Source: Monosporascus cannonballus
Taxonomy: Eukaryota > Ascomycota > Sordariomycetes > Xylariales
NCBI GenBank assembly: GCA_004154925.1
Contig: QJNS01000050.1
Span: 186,001 to 250,000 of the forward strand
Direction: 5' to 3'
DNA: 64,000 nucleotides
Positions within the stretch are counted from its first letter, which is position 1. Every line of letters begins with the position of its first letter. Shown here one piece after another: positions 13,025 through 25,906 of the stretch. The position numbers were made by a program, and so were the translations under genes. Below the pieces are notes generated by a model that saw only the letters and a list, made by a program, of their open reading frames with translations, was not told where the DNA came from and searched no databases.

Positions 13025-14270
13025 CGCGTAATTAAATAAATTTTAACTTTATAAAATCATGTTTAACATTATATGATATATTAATTATCTGTAAAATATT
13101 ATTATAAATCGTAAATCGAAATTTAGTATTTTGGTGCATTTTAAATTTTTGAATTCTTTAAATGTACCACTAGTTATCGGTTTTAATAATTATTATAGTA
13201 TAATTAATTAAATATTCAAGGTGGTTCTTTTTAAACAACCTTTATTTATATTATTTTTTAAACCGTTTAAAAATTTCTTTGGTAACATTTTCTACTTTAA
13301 ATTAACTTTAAAAATTACTAAATACTGACATTATTACAACTACGTTTAAACTCTTTTTTTTAAAAGATTTTTAATTTATATTCTATTCTTTAGTTTTTTC
13401 GCTTATTATTGCGAGAAGTTTACGTAACCTATTTTTGAACTTTTCGTAATCGTTATAAACTGTTATTATTTTCGAATTTCGTTATTTAAGTATAATAATA
13501 ACGTATTTTTAATAAGTAATTTTATTGCGAACACGACTTAGAAAGTTTAAGTAATAAATCGAATAAGCCAATATTTAAAATAAGCTCGATATTAAATTAA
13601 AAATAACTATCACATAATAAAGATTTCTTTAAGAATTCTAATTTAAGGGGCTTTAAGACTTTGTTCGACTTTTTATTAAACATAAATTGGATTGTTCATC
13701 ATAGCTTTTTTGTTACAATAAGTTTGTTTTTTCTTTTTTAATAATGTTAAATACTTTAATAAAATATTTCTTCGCTTTTTCGAGTTTAGTAATCGTACAA
13801 GTTAATTAGTTAAGTTCTCGAAGAGTTTTTTTCAATAGTAAAAATAAGCTTTTATTCTTTTATTTTCGAGGTTTATAAACTTTTTAATAGTTTAATACGT
13901 AAACTTAACAGTGTGTTATTAACTAATAAATATAATATTACAACATACTATATAAACTTTTTAATATTATTATATAAAGATTTATAACTTACAACTGTTA
14001 ACTTAATTTATTTATTATTGAACTTAATAATATAGTTTATATTAATAAACTTATGTTAAAAATTTAAGTAATAATACATTAATTACATTTAATATCAATA
14101 AATAATTAAAAATAATATATATAATAAAGTTTTAATTATACATTAAGAATTCTTTAAATTATTAAAAACGTAATAAATGCATTTATATATTATAACTAAT
14201 TCGTTACGTTCCGTTTTAACTTTACGAAAAACTTTTGAATTCGTACTATATTATTTCTTTTTAAATTCTA
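13025..14270. other. Unassigned RIP-degraded DNA
   Basis: AT-rich throughout, with stops in all frames and no peptide that could be matched to a transposon domain. It lies between two related LTR ends (13024 and about 14392), so it may be the interior of a short or deleted element. Confidence 0.4.
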
Positions 14271-14274
14271 GTAG

Positions 14275-14392
14275 TGCTTTCCAGTCTATGTCACGTAATC
14301 TGTTATATCGAAGGGTTATCTGACTTTACTCCGATCGTGATTTCTTTGCTCAAACTGTTAGTTCCTAACAGTTAACTAGCCTAGATGTTATA
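14275..14392 (+). repeat. Deleted or solo LTR fragment related to LTR D, with hairpin
   Basis: This is a patch of balanced composition. It contains GTCACGTAATCTG near its left side and ends TTAACTAGCCTAGATGTTAT, both matching LTR D (12700s and 13000-13024), but the middle is missing. It includes a perfect 9-bp hairpin: AACTGTTAG (14353-14361) and CTAACAGTT (14365-14373) with a 3-base loop. Confidence 0.4.
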
Positions 14393-14985
14393 TTGAGCCG
14401 TTTTTATTAAAAATATAACGATATTTATTCATAGATTATAAAATATTTCAAAGGTTATTACGCGACAAATTATTGATAATACTAATTAAAACTTTGAAAA
14501 ATGCTATTAGTTTAAATAGTATAATTAAGAAATATTTTTACAAACTTTTAAAATATTTATTTCGAGTAAAATATAAAAAATAAGTTTAATTTATAAGTTG
14601 AAAGCATCTATCTTTCAATATCCTAAATAATCTAGCTACTAGAATTTTATAGATTTAATACCGATTAGACATTAATCTAATAAATAACATTAACAAGTTT
14701 GATAAAGTTTTATTAAATTTAATAAAGTTAAAAAAGCTTAAAACTTTAAATTACTATAAAATCTCTATCGGTCCAGCCCACTCGTATATCCAGCTTATAG
14801 ATGTAATACGTTATTTCTTTTATTATAACTTTTTTATAACTTTACAGATTTAATTATAAATGCAATTGAACTTGATTTTATTAGCTTAATTACAAATCTT
14901 ATAGAACCCGACTTTAATTACTTGATTATAAATCCAATCAAGTTCTACGTTGATATCTGTATATTTTAATAATTCTTAGCCACCT
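14393..14985. other. Unassigned AT-rich DNA
   Basis: No coding peptide or terminal repeat was recognised. It ends at the left LTR of A2. Confidence 0.4.
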
Positions 14986-15331
14986 TATAAAGGCTAAGAG
15001 GTTTAACCAACTATTAAATCTAAGTCGTACGAGTTTACGTTAATCGGAATAGAGTATAAATTTAAGCAATATCTAACTAATTACGTTTCGTAATATTAGA
15101 AGTATATTAGATTACGAAATTATATTATGAATTTATATTATTTAAGCTTATAGAAATAAATATATCTATGTTTTACTTTAGCTTATTAGCTTATTATTCC
15201 AAAGTTAGTAATCCCACTTACAGGCTTATTATTCGTAAATTCGTAATCCGTTACGCTATTGAATTTACTAAAGTTTTTAACTTTTTTTATTACAATCGTT
15301 TTTAAATATCGTAATTTATTAAATAGTAATC
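14986..15331 (-). repeat. A2 3' LTR (left)
   Basis: It is 346 bp and aligns with the A1 LTRs. For example AGGTTTAACCAACTATTAAA matches the same block at 4955-4974 of A1. Confidence 0.7.
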
Positions 15332-18300
15332 TAATTTTGTATTTTCTAAAAATCTTGCTTTTAAAATTTTTCTCCAGGAAACCCTTTTTTCTTTAATCAT
15401 ATCCATTGATATTTTAAGCGTCGCTTTTGTAAAATCGAATAACGTTACGCTATGGTTAATTTAATTAAAGTAAAACGTTTTGAAATTATATCGTACTTTT
15501 TTTATATTTTTAAAAGCCTATGTTATTACTTTATACACGGAATTTTTCGTAATAAAAATATATAAGTTATGGCCGACTATATAATAAAATAAATATTTTC
15601 GTTTTTATAGTTAATTATTACATTGCTGACGCTAGTCGTTATAAAAAACGCTAATTATTAAAAAGCTTTATCTAATTTTTTTACCCGGTTATTTTGCATT
15701 TGCTATTAACGGCAATAACATGAAACGTAAGGTATTAAATTTATTAATGATATTTTTAATTTTTAAATAAGTTTAATATTTTTAAATGTTCTAAAAAGAA
15801 AATTATTATAAAGGTTGAATCATTTAAGATCCTAAATATTATCGATTAGAATATAGTTAATCCGTAAATGCCGTCTTTTTAAAACATTAATTAAAACGCA
15901 ATTATTAATCCCGCCAGTATTAATAAAAGGTTTTTAATAGGTATTAGGTATTTATAAGATTTTTTATAGATTTTTAAATATTTTCAAAATTTGAATATTT
16001 TTTAAGTTAATCAAATATTAAGTAAATCCGACTTTTTTCGTTAAATCGAAATTTCATTGATTTTATAAGTAATTTTGTTTTTTACTTTTACATTTCGTCC
16101 TTCTATATTAACCTGAATAATATTATTTATATATTTGATTAAAACAATACAAGATTCGTAGTAAAATATAACTTTTAATAAAAGTTTTAATTAATAGTCA
16201 TTTTTGAGATTTCTTTAGCGATTTTATAAAAACCGATATATTTCAAATCGAATCTTTACGGGCTGTTGTTATATGAAAATTGTTAATAACGAAATAAAAT
16301 AATTTCTCTTTTTATATAATTAATTTTTTTATCCTGTTTCAACTATAATATTTGCTGATCTAATTACGTATAAATTCTGATTTTATTCGTATTTTATAAT
16401 ATAATTACGTAAGTTAATTTAATGTAAAGTTTATTTGAATGTTAAAAACCATGTTAAATAATTATATAAATTTATATTAAAAAATTAAAGTTTACATTTA
16501 AAAATCCATTTTAATATTTTCTTAAATCTTAATAATATAAATTATTAATTGTATTCGTAATTAATATTATATTATGAAGTAATTACTTAATAAATAAATT
16601 TTAGTTTCTTTATTCTATTCATAATTTTTATAATATTATAAAAGTAAATTTTAATATTTGAGCTAATTATTTTCCTTGTTTACTTATTTAAATATAAAAA
16701 CTTTTAATTATTTATAATTTAAACCGACTTATGTTATAAAGCTTTGTTAAAATTTCGAAATAAAAGTAATTTTTAATAGAAAATAATTTTATATAATAAT
16801 TTGTATATATCAAAAATGCTTTTAAAAAGGTTATGTTTTATTTGTTTAAAGTTTATATTTTTTAATATGTTAAAAAACGTGGGAAGTTTAGAGATTTGTC
16901 CATAATTATTGAAATATTATCGTAATATATTAATATTATTCGGTTTTCGAATAAAGAAGATTGAATAATAAAGTTCTTAGCATTCGAATTTCATAACTTT
17001 TTTTATATTAATAACGTTTATTACTTTTTGTAATATTATATGATAATATTTTAAACTTATTATAAAAGATATATTTTTATTAAACTGTTTAAATTATTTC
17101 ATTTTATTTAAGGTTATTTAAATCTCCAAATATTGGCATGATTATTATTTCCATATATAGGTTTTTAAGTTTTTAGGATATTTTCATAAATTATAATTAA
17201 ACTTTTTTTCAAAATTAGGCAATGTATTAAAAATGTCTATTTTATTAATTTCTGAACTTTTTCCCTCATAATAACGAAATCGAAATCTTTAATTTTTTGT
17301 AAATACCGTAATTATCATTTTATAAATTTTTTAATTATAATATATTCAAAAAAGAGTTAAAACTCTATGTAAATTTTAATGAATTATAAATATATATATA
17401 AACTTTTTAAATTTCGAAAAATAGTAATCAGATTTTTAAACATTTTATTTAAAATAACGCAATTAAATTCAATTTCTTCAAAATATATACAAAAATATAT
17501 ATATAACGTATAATTTGTTTTAATTATTTCTTTATTTAATTATTATATTTAATATATATTTCGAAATATCGAATTTTAATCTAATAAAATGACTTAAATT
17601 TTATATAATCAATATCAATTCGTTAATAATTACATCTTTAACCTTTTAAACAGATTTTGCTATTTGTGGCTTTTATTTAAGTCTTTTTCTTTTTTAGGAA
17701 AAGTAATTAAAAGTATAATAATTTTATTAAAGTTTCAAAAACGTCTTTACTAGTAATTAGCGAATTTAGAAAGTGTTTACAATCTTGTAATTATAATTAT
17801 TATTGATTATTTTATAATTATATCAACTTTTTTAAAACTTATCTTAATATATTTTGACGTAATAATTTTTTTATATATTCTACTTTTTAAATATAAAAAT
17901 GTTTTTGTATTAACTAATGATTTAGCATTTTATAAAACTTAAAACACTTTATAAATGTATCCGATATATATTCTTTCTAGTTTTGAAAAAATAAAGATAT
18001 TGCCGAAATAATATATAGCAAAAATATGAAAATAGTTTCGTAATTTATAATTTATTATAGGTTAAAACGTAATTGAAATTTGCGTAAATGTTATTAATAT
18101 AACCAGAGATATAAATAATCTAAAATTTATTTTAAAGAATATATTTTATTTATATCTTTTTAACTGTAATAAATTCATATTTATTTATAAAATTAAATAC
18201 CGTAAATTATTTATTAACGCAAAAATAAGTTTTTATTTTAATAATTATAAAGAATAACATCTAATGTTTAATAACGATATTACTTAACTAATAATAATTA

Positions 18301-20965
18301 ATTAAAAGTTGTAACTTGCGATTTCTTTAATTATAGAAATTTAAAATATTTAACAGATAATTTTAAAAAAATTAAATTTATTTTTATAAGCCATTATTAA
18401 GGTATATTCTAAGAAACGCGTAATTTATTTTTATTTAACATTATAAACATATTAGAATTAAATTAATAAAGCTTTTTTAAAATTATTTAATACTTTTATT
18501 CTTTATATTTTAATAATTGTATTTTCAATTCTTTATAAAATTTTATTTGTACGTATAATTATATAATAATTTATTAATTAAAAATTTACTTTTTTAGTTT
18601 GTTAATGTAAATTACTATTTAAATATTGAAATTTTGTATTAATAATGATAATATAACGTGATATTTATTTTTAGTATCCTTTTTTCATTTTTCGTCTTTA
18701 TAAGTAATATAAAATGTTTTATATTTTTATATTTCTATTTATTTTAATTATTGATTACATACAAAATCTTTTTATTTTGAATTTATCAATAAGAAATGTT
18801 ATAAACTTTACTTACTTCATTCCGTTATTACTTGAAAAGATGCATTTTTAATGGTATAATATCGATTTAATTTATTAGTATTATAGTTAAATATAAATTT
18901 CGAAATAATTAATTTTCTATCTAATTCTTTTATATTTCTAAATAAAATTCTAATTTTGAAGCCGTTTTATTATATAAGAGTGTTCTTTACATTGTTAACA
19001 TAATTCAACTTTATTAATAAATCTAAATATAATATAGTATTTATTTAAAATGTTCCTATTTATTATTACAATTTATTAATATGTTTTAAGTAATATATTT
19101 ATAATAAATGTATTTCTTGTTTTTATAATTTAATTACACAATATTTATTAGAATTCTTTCTACAATTTTTATAATTTATTATTTTATAATATTTTAACTT
19201 TAAAATTTGGTTTTTAAATTATTAATTTTATTATTATAATTACTTAATATGGTATTTTGCTCGTTACATTGATACTTTTATATATTAGAAGTAATTTACT
19301 TATATTTAAAAAAATCTTGTAATACTATATTACAATGTTATTTTTTCTAATTTTAAATTATTAAATTCTTTTCTAAATACTGTAATTGTTTTATAAGGTT
19401 ATAGTAAATATTAATTAAAATTCAAAATTGATAATAAATCTTAAAAATAGCTTTGGATAAAAATAAAATATATTATAATAACAAAAGTTTTTATAAATAA
19501 TATTTTTAAAGTGTAGCTTTATATGGCTACTCGGCGGTCGATTTTAATTCTTTTTGATAAACTCTCAAAAATACTAATATTATTATTTATATTTTTAATT
19601 CTTTTCTCTTTAATTAAAATAATTTAATTTTATAATATATAATAAAAATACGTTAAGAAATGGATTTCTCGTATTCGTTATAAAACAATATCTTTTTAGT
19701 TATAATAAATAATATAAAATTAGTTTTGTTAATTAAACATTTCGAAGTATATATTTTCCATTTATTTTTAGTATTTTCTAATTCTTTTCTACAAAACAAT
19801 TTATTATTATTTCACCGTTGATGAAATTAACTTTATTGTTTTTTTAAACCTGGCTTTAGATTCTTTAATAAAGTAATATAAATAATATATTTTATATTTA
19901 AATCATTATAGTGCTTTTGTGAATATTTTTATTACTTTGTTCGAATTTTGAAAATATGTTATATTATGTTATTTTATATTTTATATTATTATTATTATAG
20001 TTTTAAGTTAATTTTATTATGTTCAACAATGTTTAGTTTCATTGAGTTTAATATTACGTTATGAAATATATTATTATTTTGTTAAATATTAATATTAATT
20101 ATGTTTCGTAATTTATTATTATATTTAATTCTAAAATTCCCAACTGTTTAAACGTTTCATTAATCGTGGGTTTAATTATTATTATTATAAAATCAAATTA
20201 AAGTTTAACTTATTTTATATAATTCTTCAAACTTTTTAAAAAATATTGACAAATTTAATTATAAATATTTATCGAATGTAATTTTAAAATTGATGAAATT
20301 GAAATATTATTGTTTTTAAATAAATGTTTTTTATTATAATATTTTAAATAATAAAAGTTTATAGTAATTACGAAAGATTTAAATATATTTTGAAAAACAT
20401 TTTAAAACTTTTTATAATTTTTCTAAACCTTTATTATTAAAAAATGAAGGAATATATTTTTTAAATATTAATGCGAATTAAAAAATTATATGATTAGTAA
20501 ATCTTTTCCATAAAAATGTTATTTATAAAATGGAAATTATTAACCGAAATGAAAATCACTCGTAATACGTTTTATATTAAGTGAAACATAGTTATAATTA
20601 TGTCGAAACTTTATTAAGAAATATATGTTGAAAAGGTTATAAAATTCCTTTAACTTTTTGCTAAATATGTATTAAATTAATTAAGTTACTCGTGTTTAGA
20701 TTTTTTAGCACCGGGGCTTTAATTTATTATTTATTTAAATATTTATGAATATTTTTAAAGTATTCGAAAAAAATTACTTCTTTTAATTTAGAATATGATA
20801 TTTTAAATAGTAACCTAGTTTAAACGTTTAACAAATTTTTCAAACAAATTTTAACTTTTTATAAACCTTTTAAATTAACTTTATTTCGATTTTTTTTATT
20901 AATAAATACGATATTGAAAATAATATTTAAAAATTAATAATATTATAAAACAACAAATTATAATA

Positions 20966-21319
20966 TATAACGGTTAAAATAATTAAATATTCATTAAATT
21001 TAAAACGTACAAATTCAAATAAAAAATAATTAATTACGTTTTATAATATTAAAAATATTTTAAGTAACAAAATCATATTATAAGTTAATATTATTTAAGT
21101 TTATAACAATAAATATATTGATATATTATATTAATTTATTATTTTATTATTTATAAGTTAATAATCTAGTTTAGTTGCTTATTTCCTGTAAGTTAATGAT
21201 CCGGCTTACTAGCTTATCACCCGTAAGTTGGTGATCCGTTACATGACTTAACCTACTTAAGTCCTTGGCTTTTCCTGTTGTGACCGTTTCTGGAGACTGT
21301 AGCTTCTTAGGTCGTAACA
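20966..21319 (-). repeat. A2 5' LTR (right)
   Basis: It is about 354 bp. Its inner (left) part is so mutated that alignment is weak. Its outer part from about 21170 is well preserved and ends TTAGGTCGTAACA at 21319, like A1. The gene island begins at the next base. Confidence 0.7.
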
Positions 21320-21855
21320 CGTCCCTTGCAGCCAAGACCCGTTACGTCATAACATATATGGTTTGTTGTTCCATATTACGGCTACTCCGTGATGAAAACG
21401 GCAAGTCAGCAAGCCTGACGACAAAAATGATAATCTTGCGATTCTAGGACCTGTCAGACTTAACTTTCTATGATTCCAAACCCTTTGTTATCAGTTAAGG
21501 AATCTTAAGAGAACGCACACGATGCGGATGCTAGTGCTTGACTTAAATTGAACGTTCCCTGATAACATTAGGTCCCCAATAAGTCCTTGAATGTCTTTGA
21601 GAATGACCCTCATAATCCTCTTAGGCAATGCAACGTATGTCCCACCCTTGAGGACCAGCTGTTCTGCAGCCAACATCTTCTTGGCATGAAGGCGTAGTCG
21701 ATCCGCTCTACGCCTTCAGCATTGGGCCGGTCTTCCGGTGAAAATGATAACACTGCTTGCGGTTCTACTTAACCCTGAAACTAGCTACAAATAGACTTGA
21801 TACCCTAACTTCTCAATCGATAGTAGATAAGAATGAAATCCCAATTTGAACCATC
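21320..21855. other. Upstream region of the transcription factor gene
   Basis: This is non-repetitive, GC-balanced DNA of 536 bp between the A2 LTR and the start codon. No convincing second gene was seen. A 61-codon minus-strand frame at 21491-21676 has no recognisable domain. It contains a perfect 11-bp inverted repeat (listed separately). Confidence 0.6.
21687..21718. repeat. 11-bp perfect inverted repeat upstream of the regulator
   Basis: TGAAGGCGTAG (21687-21697) and CTACGCCTTCA (21708-21718) are separated by 10 bases, about 140 bp before the start codon. It could be a palindromic regulator site or a small mobile-element scar; the sequence does not decide. Confidence 0.5.
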
Positions 21856-23475
21856 ATGACGTCAAAGACCCCATCAATGCTCTCTTTTCCGACATCAAAA
21901 CGTTCATCCTGCGACCGTTGTCGCATGCAAAAGATACGGTGTCCGGACAGAGCAAATTCTTATGTCCCATGTTCACGCTGTACCCGAGCTGGAATTCCTT
22001 GCATAACGGGATATACAAAACCTTTGGGGCCGTCTGGAGTCCCTACCTCTAGCATTCCTGCTGCCGGAGCGGTGGACATTGCAGGCAGCGCATCCTCGCC
22101 AATTAGACAACAACATTTCTCTGAGGAGAGTGCGAGAGTGGAAACTATAACATTTTTGGAGGATGGCTCAGCGCAAAAGTGGTCTTCTTGCTCTCAGGCC
22201 GCGCCCGAGGACGAAATCGACACTATGACACCAAACGACAGAAATTGGATGGACCCCCTCGGTGGTGACATTGCCTCAGCTCCGTGGCTACCAGAGGAAA
22301 CTCAGATCTTCAATCCGAGCCTTGACCCGAAACACTTCTCCATAACCACATCCTTAGGAGATGACGTTCTGGATGACCTCCCCGTTTCTAACTTGACCTC
22401 GCAACCCTCTCCGGTAGCGTCTGTACATCTTGCCGGCCAAGTCGATCCTGATCCCTGCCTATGGGTTGATGAAAACATTGCCTCGATCCAGGACTACTAT
22501 CAAGATCTCCATGCGCCAACAGGCAGGGAGTTAAACTTGGATGGGTTGGATGGCAGTACTCAATGTTCACCGCGTCAGGATATCAATAGCCAGGAGCGAT
22601 AGTCATCAAGTGCCGACCAAATCGAGGAACTTTTGTCAGGGGTTGAATGTGATCTCCGTCTGTCCCAATTAAATGCGCATTTATGTCGACAGGTGAAGCT
22701 CGGTATTATGACCATCCATCAAATGAAGGGCAAAGAAAATCTGCAAACAGCGATAGCGACTCTGTTCGAGCCTATAGAAAACAAATGGGACGCTGATTAT
22801 GTGGGAGGCAACGCCTTCGGCGACGCGTTGCGGAGTACTTCACAACTCTTGGTCATCATGCAATCCAGTTTCCTCTCTGGTAAGGAAACGACCGAGCCCG
22901 CAGGTGGAAATGGCGCATTCACCACTTCTTCTACCACGCGCTTCTCCTCACTACCTCTCAGCCCCGCTGGTATTCTTAACCTCCTCTCCTCCTTTCTCCG
23001 ACTTGTCACGATATTCGACTATCTGCTTATCCGTCTTCTCGAAAAGTCACATCACACCGATGGCAAAGGGGCTTCATCCAGCCCCAACCCATATAGTGGA
23101 TCTAGCCCCCAAACACTGCCTGGTCTCCATCTGCTAGCAGACTTCCCCCTGCACCAAAGAAGCCTGCAGATAAAGATTTTGATCCAGAAAATCCTACATC
23201 AATTCGAGATCATTGAGAGAATTCTAGGCCTGCCCGTCCAACTTCGTATATCTGATCGCCAGGATGACTACTGGACAGGGTTACTTCACAGCGACGAAAT
23301 TGGTAGCAACCTTCTGAAGTTTATGGGTGGTCGACTAAACCTTTCAACGCCGAGGCTCTCTGTGCCCACCTCGTCTTTGTTCCCAGAGAGGAATCAATCC
23401 CCGGTGCCAGGCTCCCTACCGTCTTTGCGCGAAAACATCGCCAGACTGCGGCAGCTCGCGCACATGGACATTTAA
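21856..23475 (+). pseudogene. Zn2Cys6 transcription factor, secondary-metabolism type, broken by an in-frame TAG
   Basis: This is one continuous 540-codon frame with a single internal stop, TAG at 22600-22602 (codon 249). The N-terminus carries a binuclear zinc cluster at Cys19, 22, 29, 39, 42 and 49 (C-x2-C-x6-C-x9-C-x2-C-x6-C), preceded by SKRSS and followed by a basic stretch. This family binds CGG-type DNA sites in the nucleus. The part after the stop has Leu-rich helices (such as SFLRLVTIFDYLLIRLLEKS) and a C-terminal block (ILGLPVQLRI...MGG) like regulators of secondary-metabolite clusters, in the manner of AflR; that likeness is from memory. The stop is explained by CAG to TAG, a CpA to TpA change as RIP makes. 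The start at 21856 is the first ATG in frame and lies before the zinc cluster. An intron removing the stop is possible but no strong splice pair was found. Confidence 0.8.
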
Positions 23476-23832
23476 TTCCCATTGTAACAATCCACCGCCA
23501 AGGGCAGATGTTGAAAGTAAGGCTTAGCAGCTGAACAACAGCTAAGTCCTGGCTCAATTAGCTCAGCCACTAGTGCAGATTATGCACAGCTACCTTCGGT
23601 ATCGCTAGTTTTTTTAGCTACGGGTTTTTTTTACATGTATTTCCGGAGGGATTACCACCCCCCCTGTTTCGTCCCCTTAACTAGGACCTTTCAGAGATTA
23701 ATTAGATAAATCTGCTTCGACAGTTACAAATGCACCAGTGTTTGCTGTCAGGGTCTTATTCCTGTCGAATTTCTTCTTTTAAGCGTTACCTCCACTGTGA
23801 AAGTACGGCAGGTGGTATTGCCACATCAAGAT
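23476..23832. other. 3' flank of the regulator gene
   Basis: Normal-composition DNA without a supported gene. It has short inverted repeats (around 23525-23570) and homopolymer runs (T8 near 23622, C7 near 23659), as in fungal 3' regions. Confidence 0.5.
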
Positions 23833-23884
23833 CAGGCCCCATTTTTGAGGTTGGGGCTGCGCCGCAGGTGGAGCCGTGGCTAGG
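23833..23884. repeat. Island-border 52-bp repeat, copy 1
   Basis: It starts CAGGCCCCATTTTTGAGG and ends GCCGTGGCTAGG. It matches 36944-36995 at 41 of 52 positions in the same orientation. Beyond it the sequence soon turns AT-rich. Confidence 0.6.
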
Positions 23885-25340
23885 GCTTTCGATTAAGAGA
23901 TAGCTTCAAGGGTTCAATATATCAACTAAACCTCCTTAAAGATCTTATAAAAACCATAAAACCTGAAAAAAAGGCCTGTTAGTAAGTTATAAACTTTTAA
24001 TTTAATAGCGTTTAATATATACTGTTAAAATTAATAGAAAGAGAGCTAAATACATTACGAAACGTGTTAAGATTAAATAAATGTCGAATTTTGTCAAACT
24101 GTAAAATTTTTTTAAATACGTTTAAATCAAAAATTAATTATTAAATAATAATATACGAAAATGTAAATATATTTCATAAATAAATCGAATTTCTTCGGAT
24201 TATGATTTGCGAAATACGATATTACAAAAATGAATATTTATAATTTTAACGAAACGGAATTCCTAACGAGATTATTTATAATAACAAATATAATAATTAT
24301 TAAAACTAAAAAACATAAAAAACTTATATAAACCTAATAAGGACATTGGAAATAGGTTATAATTATACAGGTAATTAATTTTCAAAATTAAATATTATAG
24401 TTATTTATTATTTTAGTAAAAAAATTTATTTTACTTTTTATTATCAGAAAAGCTTAATATTAACCGGTTAAAAAATTGGTTTTAATAATAATAACGAGAT
24501 AACAAATTAACTACATTTAAAATAAGTTTATTATTTCGATAAACATAATCGAACGGGTACGAGAAAATCGAAATATTTTTTTTATTTTCGACAATTACGA
24601 AAATTATTATTTAACAAAATTCGAAAAATATTATTCGAATAACGGTATTATTAAGCTTTATATACTTATCTATTCTTTTTATCGATTTTAACTTTTCGAC
24701 ATATTTGGTGTTTTTATTTTAAAACTCATTTATTCAATTTATATTTAAAATTTAATACGACGTTATTATATTTATATCGCGAAAGAAAGTTTCTTCGCCG
24801 GTTTTTACGATACGTTTAAAGTTACTATAACGTTTAAATTTTTTATAACGTTTAATGATATTAAATATAGATTTGTAATAACTGGATTTATTTTATTTAA
24901 TTTTAGTAACATCTTTTCCGATTTGAGAATTTCTTTAGTTATAACTATATCGACCGTTTCGTCGTTTGGTTTTGCCGGTTCGACTTTTTTTCTTATTTAC
25001 GAAAAGTCTAAAAACATCCGCAAAATAATTAAACGAAAACGTTATTTTAAAAAAAAGGATAAAAAATTATTAAGATAACTCTTATTGCTAAAAATATTTA
25101 AACTAAAACCTAACAAAAATTTCCATTTCAAATATATCGGTCCGTATAAATTCGTTAAGAAAATCTCACAAAATAATACGATATACGAAATAAAAAAAAA
25201 TAGTCGATATAAAAAAAAGCTTTTATCTAATATCTAATCATATAAAAAAAGCATTCAGATTTCGAAAATACCTAGAAACCAACGAAAAATCTCATAAATA
25301 TCTAACGTTTATTAAAAAACCTGTACTAATAATGACGAGC
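23885..25340 (+). mobile_element. Ty3/gypsy fragment X: integrase region
   Basis: The plus strand at about 25109-25195 reads FHFKYIGPYKFVKK then SQNNTIYEI, the GPY/F module at the integrase C-terminus of Ty3/gypsy elements with the key Gly-Pro-Tyr intact. Farther on, the block around 25262-25300 matches the tail of element D. About 24520-25100 is repeated in inverse orientation at about 1960-2700. No LTR could be assigned, and the left end is vague (about 23.9-24.0 kb). Confidence 0.6.
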
Positions 25341-25429
25341 ATATTCCAATTAACGATTAACTAATTGGTAATATCGATCCCTGCCTAATCGGCCGGAATT
25401 ACGGCCTATGCTAACGTAATGGCTACGAC

Positions 25430-25906
25430 GGCAGCCTCCAATTAGTTTTATTCTTTTTCGAAACGCTTAAATTCCTCTGTCGCCTCCGCACTTTAAATAC
25501 CTTTACGTAACATTTCGATTTTATGTTTACGCAAAAACCTTTTTTGGTTTCGTAAACGGGTTAAACAATCAAGTAAATTATTCGTATATTATTATAATTT
25601 AAATAAACGTTAATAGGCCTTAAGTAATTGTTCTTTAACGAAACGTTTTTAAAAATCTAACCGGTTCTTCTAGGCCACCAGTCGACAATGCTCAATTTCA
25701 AAAGAACTAAAGAAATTATAAAGGCTCTCGTATTTGGTACAATAAAAACATTTCTTTAAACTATAATAAGCTTTACAAATTTTGTTTTCGGATGTGCAAC
25801 GAAAATACGAAAATTCTAACGATATAACAAACCCTAAACAATTAAGATATTTTAAAAAAACGTTAATATGCTTACGAAAACGAGGTTGTTTAATACAATA
25901 TAACAA
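25430..25906 (-). pseudogene. Decayed zinc-cluster and coiled-coil ORF beside fragment X
   Basis: Reading the minus strand from 25906, one frame runs over 150 codons, and its stops are all TAA or TAG, each one C-to-T step from a Gln codon. Residues 34-63 show Y-x2-C-x6-C-x8-C-x2-C-x6-Y. If the two Tyr (codons at 25805-25807 and 25718-25720) were Cys before G-to-A mutation, this is exact Zn2Cys6-type spacing. A charged helical stretch follows: LTRLRNQKRFLRKHKIEMLR, then EFKRFEKE. Small zinc-cluster plus coiled-coil proteins of this build occur as hypothetical proteins in Aspergillus-like genomes (recalled, not searched). It is antisense to X and just past its integrase end. It could instead be a captured or host gene. 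Function unknown. Confidence 0.5.

Larger units (their letters stand above)
14986..21319 (-). mobile_element. Ty3/gypsy retrotransposon A2 (family A), heavily RIP-mutated
   Basis: It has two family-A LTRs (14986-15331 and 20966-21319) in the same orientation around a 5.6-kb interior that follows A1 in order. The minus-strand reverse transcriptase at about 17985-18025 reads YYFGNIFIF, where family A had a YxDD box. The flanks are CACCT (14981-14985) and CGTCC (21320-21324); they differ only by transitions, so a target duplication is possible but not shown. Mutation is heavier than in A1 except at the outer right end, which borders gene island 1. Confidence 0.7.

Noticed and set aside
21491..21676. 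61-codon minus-strand frame upstream of the regulator
   Set aside because: It has no domain, no splice context and no partner. It may be chance in normal-composition DNA.
22530..22610. Possible intron removing the TAG in the regulator gene
   Set aside because: An 81-nt GT...AG pair keeps the frame, but the donor GTTAAA and acceptor context are weak, and both sides already read as one frame.
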